This document shows, one piece after another, positions 60,369 through 64,000 of a stretch of 64,000 nt of DNA (the first letter of the stretch is position 1; each line of letters opens with the position of its first letter). Source of the DNA: Psychrobacillus psychrodurans (GTDB taxonomy: Bacteria; Bacillota; Bacilli; Bacillales_A; Planococcaceae); assembly GCF_027563345.1 (NCBI RefSeq), contig NZ_JAMKBK010000004.1. One strand, written 5' to 3'. The translations under genes were made by a program, and so were the position numbers. The notes beneath the pieces were generated by a model. It had not been told where the DNA came from and did not search any database. It saw only the letters and a program-made list of their open reading frames with translations.

Positions 60369-61899
60369 AAGTCCAGTAGCATTAATCATTCTTGATGGTT
60401 TCGGATTGCGTCATGAAACCTTTGGAAATGCAGTTGCTCAAGCAAACAAACCCAATTTCGATCGATATTGGAAAAACTTTCCGAATGCAACACTTACAGC
60501 TTCTGGAGAAGCAGTTGGCTTACCAGAAGGTCAAATGGGTAACTCAGAGGTTGGTCATTTAAATATTGGTGCAGGTAGAGTAGTATACCAAAACCTAACA
60601 CGAATTCATAAATCAATTCGTGAAGGAGAATTTTTCTTAGAACCTAAGCTTTTAGCAGCAATTGAGCATGTGAAGCAAACAGGTGGGAAATTACACTTGA
60701 TGGGCTTACTTTCAGATGGTGGCGTTCATAGTCACTATACGCATTTATTTGCCTTATTGAAGCTTGCAAAAGAACAAGGACTAGAGGACGTATTTGTCCA
60801 TGGCTTTTTGGATGGCCGCGATGTAGGACCTCGAACTGCGGTTGGTTATGTAGCAGAAACAGAGAAACAAATGAAGGATATCGGTATAGGAAGGTTTGCT
60901 TCCATTAGTGGTAGATACTATGCAATGGATCGGGATCGACGCTGGGAAAGAGTTTTAATAGCATATAAAGCAATAGTAGACGGGTTAGGTAGAACAGCAG
61001 AATCAGCAACAGCTGGTATATTAGCTTCTTATGAAGAGGATATTGTGGATGAATTTGTTGTTCCTTTCGTTATTGAAGAAGATGCGAAGCCTGCTGTAAC
61101 GATTGATACAAATGATGCCGTTATTTTCTTTAATTTCCGTCCTGACCGCGCTATTCAATTATCGATGGCATTGAACACGCCATCATTTGATAGTCTGCCT
61201 TTAAGTGATAAGCATCCAACGAATTTAAAATTTGTTACATTTACACATTATAGTGATGATGTTGTGGCAGATGTGGTATTCGAGAAAGCGGATCTCTACA
61301 ACACAGTAGGGGAAGTTCTTTCAAAGCATGACAAAACACAATTACGTATTGCAGAAACAGAGAAGTATCCACATGTAACATTCTTTATGAGTGGTGGTAG
61401 AGAAGCAACCTTCCCAGGAGAAGAGCGTATACTGATCAACTCTCCAAAGGTTGCAACATATGATTTACAGCCTGAAATGAGCGCATATGAAGTAACAGAT
61501 GCGCTGTTAGATGCAATTGCCAATGATCGCTTTGATGCAATTATCTTAAATTTTGCTAACCCCGATATGGTGGGACATAGTGGAATGCTAGAACCGACGA
61601 TTAAAGCTATTGAAGCAGTAGACGATTGTTTAGGTAAAGTTGTCGATGCCATTTTAGCTAAGGGCGGACATGCAATTATTACAGCAGATCATGGTAATTC
61701 TGATGAAGTAACAACGATGGAAGGGCAACCAATGACAGCCCATACGACAAATCCTGTTCCTGTAGTTGTTACTGTTAAAAATGAAACACTAAGAAGTGAT
61801 GGAATTTTAGCCGATTTGGCTCCAACCATGTTACACTTATTAGGGATAGAAACACCGCCTGAAATGACAGGTAAAACACTAATCGAAACGGAGAGTTAA
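60361..61899 (+). CDS. gpmI: 2,3-bisphosphoglycerate-independent phosphoglycerate mutase
   Basis: Converts 3- to 2-phosphoglycerate with two manganese ions. It has 512 residues of the alkaline phosphatase fold: catalytic S62 in MGNSEVGHLNIGAG, HGFLDGRDVGPRT, and metal sites NFANPDMVGHSG and TADHGNSDE. ATG 60361 lies 8 bases after GGAGG, inside the tpiA end; GTG 60355 is the less likely alternative. Confidence 0.97.
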   Translation: MPKSPVALIILDGFGLRHETFGNAVAQANKPNFDRYWKNFPNATLTASGEAVGLPEGQMGNSEVGHLNIGAGRVVYQNLTRIHKSIREGEFFLEPKLLAAIEHVKQTGGKLHLMGLLSDGGVHSHYTHLFALLKLAKEQGLEDVFVHGFLDGRDVGPRTAVGYVAETEKQMKDIGIGRFASISGRYYAMDRDRRWERVLIAYKAIVDGLGRTAESATAGILASYEEDIVDEFVVPFVIEEDAKPAVTIDTNDAVIFFNFRPDRAIQLSMALNTPSFDSLPLSDKHPTNLKFVTFTHYSDDVVADVVFEKADLYNTVGEVLSKHDKTQLRIAETEKYPHVTFFMSGGREATFPGEERILINSPKVATYDLQPEMSAYEVTDALLDAIANDRFDAIILNFANPDMVGHSGMLEPTIKAIEAVDDCLGKVVDAILAKGGHAIITADHGNSDEVTTMEGQPMTAHTTNPVPVVVTVKNETLRSDGILADLAPTMLHLLGIETPPEMTGKTLIETES

Positions 61900-61901
61900 A
61901 A

Positions 61902-63197
61902 ATGCCAATTATTACACAAATTCAAGCACGTGAAGTATTAGATTCACGCGGTAACCCAACAGTAGAAGTGGAAGTATTTACAGAAAGCGGTGGATTTGGA
62001 CGCGCAATCGTTCCGTCTGGTGCATCTACTGGTGAATATGAAGCAGTAGAACTTCGTGATGGTGACAAGTCAAGATATCTAGGCAAAGGTGTTTTAAAAG
62101 CAGTTGAAAATGTGAATAACATTATTGCAGCTGAATTAGAAGAGAATTACTCCGTATTGGATCAGGTAGAAATTGACCATGCAATGATCGAACTAGACGG
62201 AACTGAAAATAAAGGGAACTTAGGCGCAAACGCTATTCTTGGTGTATCTATCGCTGTTGCACATGCAGCAGCTGATTACTTGGATATTCCACTTTATCAA
62301 TACTTAGGTGGATTCAACTCGAAACAATTACCAGTTCCAATGATGAATATCGTAAACGGTGGAGAACATGCGGATAACAACGTAGATATCCAAGAATTTA
62401 TGGTAATGCCAGTAGGCGCAGAATCTTTCCGTCATGCATTACGTATGGGCGCTGAAATTTTCCATAGCCTAAAATCAGTATTAAAAGAAGCAGGACTAAA
62501 CACAGCAGTTGGGGATGAGGGCGGATTTGCTCCGAACTTAAAATCTAACGAAGAAGCTCTTTCTACTATTGTAACTGCGATTGAAAAAGCAGGATATAAA
62601 CCAGGAGAAGAAGTACTTCTTGCAATGGACGTTGCCGCTTCTGAGCTATTCAACAAAGAAGATGGCAAATACCACTTATCTGGTGAAGGTGTTGTAAAAA
62701 CTTCTGAGGAAATGGTTGCTTGGTATGAAGAGCTTTGCGAAAAATACCCAATCATTTCAATCGAAGACGGCTTAGACGAAAACGACTGGGATGGTCATAA
62801 ACTATTAACAGAGCGTTTAGGTAAAAAAGTACAATTGGTTGGCGATGATCTATTCGTAACAAATACGAAAAAATTAGCGCAAGGAATTGAACAAGGTGTA
62901 GCTAACTCAATTCTTGTAAAAGTTAACCAAATTGGTACACTTACAGAAACATTTGATGCAATTGAAATGGCAAAACGTGCTGGTTATACAGCAGTTATCT
63001 CTCACCGTTCTGGTGAATCAGAAGATGTAACAATTGCAGATATAGCAGTTGCAACAAACGCTGGCCAAATCAAAACTGGTGCACCATCTCGTTCAGACCG
63101 TGTAGCAAAATACAACCAATTACTACGTATTGAAGATCAGTTATATGAAACTGCTCAGTACCTAGGCAAAGAAACATTCTTTAACTTAAAAAAATAA
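61902..63197 (+). CDS. eno: Enolase
   Basis: Dehydrates 2-phosphoglycerate to PEP; also part of the RNA degradosome-like network in Bacillus. It has 431 residues: SRGNPTVEVEV, SGASTGEYEA, catalytic Glu in GDEGGFAPNL, metal sites in AMDVAASE, IEDGLDEND and VGDDLFVTN, and SHRSGESED. Starts two bases after gpmI. Last gene of the operon. Confidence 0.98.
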   Translation: MPIITQIQAREVLDSRGNPTVEVEVFTESGGFGRAIVPSGASTGEYEAVELRDGDKSRYLGKGVLKAVENVNNIIAAELEENYSVLDQVEIDHAMIELDGTENKGNLGANAILGVSIAVAHAAADYLDIPLYQYLGGFNSKQLPVPMMNIVNGGEHADNNVDIQEFMVMPVGAESFRHALRMGAEIFHSLKSVLKEAGLNTAVGDEGGFAPNLKSNEEALSTIVTAIEKAGYKPGEEVLLAMDVAASELFNKEDGKYHLSGEGVVKTSEEMVAWYEELCEKYPIISIEDGLDENDWDGHKLLTERLGKKVQLVGDDLFVTNTKKLAQGIEQGVANSILVKVNQIGTLTETFDAIEMAKRAGYTAVISHRSGESEDVTIADIAVATNAGQIKTGAPSRSDRVAKYNQLLRIEDQLYETAQYLGKETFFNLKK

Positions 63198-63204
63198 TGA
63201 AAAG

Positions 63205-63237
63205 AGCAGTTAGCGAAAGTTGCTAACTGCTTTTTTT
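63205..63237 (+). terminator. Terminator of the glycolytic operon
   Basis: AGCAGTTAGC/GCTAACTGCT stem with T7. Confidence 0.88.
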
Positions 63238-63251
63238 ATCAAACATTAAAG

Positions 63252-63279
63252 AAACAGCCAGGTCATGTTTGGCTGTTTT
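63252..63279 (-). terminator. Hairpin at the end of the small lipoprotein gene
   Basis: AAACAGCCA/TGGCTGTTT stem, weak T run on the minus strand; lies 14 bp after the lipoprotein stop. Confidence 0.55.
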
Positions 63280-63292
63280 AATGGACTTATTT

Positions 63293-63670
63293 TTATTTTA
63301 AACCTTCAAAAAAATCTTCAATAGTAGGATTAATATCAGGATTTGTATAATAATAGTCATCGTCAATCTGATTTAAAGCAAATTGAAATTTTTGGTCATC
63401 CTCTTGATAAAATGTTATAGAATAATTAAAACCATCTCTTTTACTTTGATCGTTATCACGAATGAATTTCACATCTTTAATTTCATTAATAAACGCTTGT
63501 ATTTGTTCATTGTCTTTAGTTGAGGCACTTTCACCAGTATTTCCATCTAATATTTCAATTTTGGTTACTTTATCAAGATTTCCATTATATTTTTCTTCTA
63601 TTGATGTAGTTTCCGGCCCACAACCTGTGAGTGAGACAAGAAATAACAAAGCCAACAGAGTATGTTTCAT
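63293..63670 (-). CDS. Small lipoprotein of unknown function
   Basis: A 125-residue exported lipoprotein: signal peptide with lipobox SLTGC (C17), then a soluble domain rich in Asp/Asn with alternating strands (VTKIEILDG, FNYSITFYQEDDQKFQFAL). The layout recalls small secreted proteins of Bacillaceae, but I recognise no family. Start at 63670 is preceded by GAGGAGGGA. No operon partners. Confidence 0.75.
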   Translation of the reverse strand: MKHTLLALLFLVSLTGCGPETTSIEEKYNGNLDKVTKIEILDGNTGESASTKDNEQIQAFINEIKDVKFIRDNDQSKRDGFNYSITFYQEDDQKFQFALNQIDDDYYYTNPDINPTIEDFFEGLK

Positions 63671-63741
63671 ATGTTCCCTCCTCGGTTAAACTTTTAGACG
63701 TTTCGAAATATAAAGTGTTACAGCTAGTATTAAAAAAATAA

Positions 63742-63767
63742 AAAACTCCACTTCTAATGGAGGTTTT
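63742..63767 (-). terminator. Hairpin with T-rich minus-strand tail
   Basis: On the minus strand AAAACCTCCA pairs with TGGAGTTTT (one bulge), then a T-rich tract. With the hairpin at 63793 it would end the transcript of the partial gene to the right. Confidence 0.6.
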
Positions 63768-63792
63768 AAAATAAAGAGATAATATTAGTTAA

Positions 63793-63833
63793 AATAGCAA
63801 AATATCTTTTCCCCTATAAGATATTTTGCTATT
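63793..63833. terminator. Perfect 16-bp inverted repeat
   Basis: AATAGCAAAATATCTT/AAGATATTTTGCTATT around a 9-nt loop, 14 bp after the stop of the partial gene; likely a terminator. Confidence 0.6.
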
Positions 63834-63846
63834 AGTTTTGTTTCAT

Positions 63847-64000
63847 TTATTTAACAATTTTATAAATATCATCTACGTCTTCAGAACCAAAAGTAAACCA
63901 TACGTCTTTTGGTGTGCTTCCCCAATTATCTCGTACTATTACAGAACGGAACCATTTAATTTTTCCTTGATCATAATATTCCTCAAAGCCAACAAGGGTT
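63847..64000 (-). CDS. C-terminal part of an unidentified protein, cut by window edge
   Basis: The minus strand is open from the edge to TAA at 63847-63849. The 50 visible residues include EEYYDQGKIKWFRSVIVRDN, then WGSTPKDVWFTFG and a final DDIYKIVK. I do not recognise the family. Because the start is outside the window, length, signal and neighbours are unknown. Two hairpins follow it. Confidence 0.55.
   Translation of the reverse strand, partial: TLVGFEEYYDQGKIKWFRSVIVRDNWGSTPKDVWFTFGSEDVDDIYKIVK

Overview
The window is AT-rich chromosomal DNA from a low-GC Gram-positive, endospore-former-type bacterium (Bacillales, most likely Planococcaceae such as Psychrobacillus, Lysinibacillus or Sporosarcina; the genus is inference). 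The evidence is gene order shared with Bacillus subtilis: uvrB-uvrA-yvlB-like, hprK-lgt-yvoD-ppaX-yvoF-hisZGDBA-hisI, yvcD-trxB-yvcI-rapZ-yvcK-whiA-crh, clpP and the cggR-gapA-pgk-tpiA-gpmI-eno glycolytic operon. A comK/yhzC pair, strong AGGAGG ribosome binding sites and frequent TTG/GTG starts agree with this. One 100-N assembly gap lies at 17933-18032. Region 1-24 kb is the more variable part. It holds an IS3-type fragment at the left edge, a GNAT acetyltransferase, a decayed SLC13-type transporter tail, an AraC regulator divergent from a short-chain dehydrogenase, a two-component system between two lipoproteins, and a cytosine-deaminase-like amidohydrolase. Next come a yrrT-luxS-mccA-mccB methyl-cycle/reverse-transsulfuration operon, a DUF2268 protease-like protein, a LysR regulator with two EamA exporters, a DUF378 membrane protein, a repeat-rich stretch with the gap, and a type I toxin-antitoxin locus. 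The stretch ends with an enoyl-CoA hydratase, an EAL-HDOD protein, comK and its neighbours, and a secreted M14 carboxypeptidase. Region 24.5-49 kb is conserved housekeeping: SOS-controlled uvrBA, a YvlB-like protein, an amidase, HPr kinase, Lgt, PpaX, histidine biosynthesis, a TPR protein, thioredoxin reductase, and the RapZ/YvcK/WhiA/Crh cluster. Region 48.5-64 kb carries an isochorismatase-like hydrolase, clpP under a CtsR operator, tRNA-Arg(CCG), a catalase-like heme protein, LemA and TPM proteins, a spermidine-acetyltransferase-like GNAT, an ECF sigma/anti-sigma pair, a glutaredoxin, and cggR with the lower glycolytic operon. The most unusual structure is a set of four intergenic arrays in which a conserved octamer recurs with a 21-bp period, two helical turns, while the DNA between octamers is unrelated in three of the four. 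Two use GCAAGTAA/TTACTTGC (30961-31073, 51397-51508) and two use TTGCGATT/AATCGCAA (35918-36603, 55811-55902). The largest has 31 units organised as a 113-bp higher-order repeat (21+21+29+21+21). I know of no described element that matches. Other points worth a look are the his operon lacking hisH and hisF, luxS sitting where mtnN is found in B. subtilis, two homologous decayed transporter tails, a complete type I toxin-antitoxin locus, and a family of palindromic REP/MITE-like repeats. No searches were run; family names come from motif recognition and gene order.
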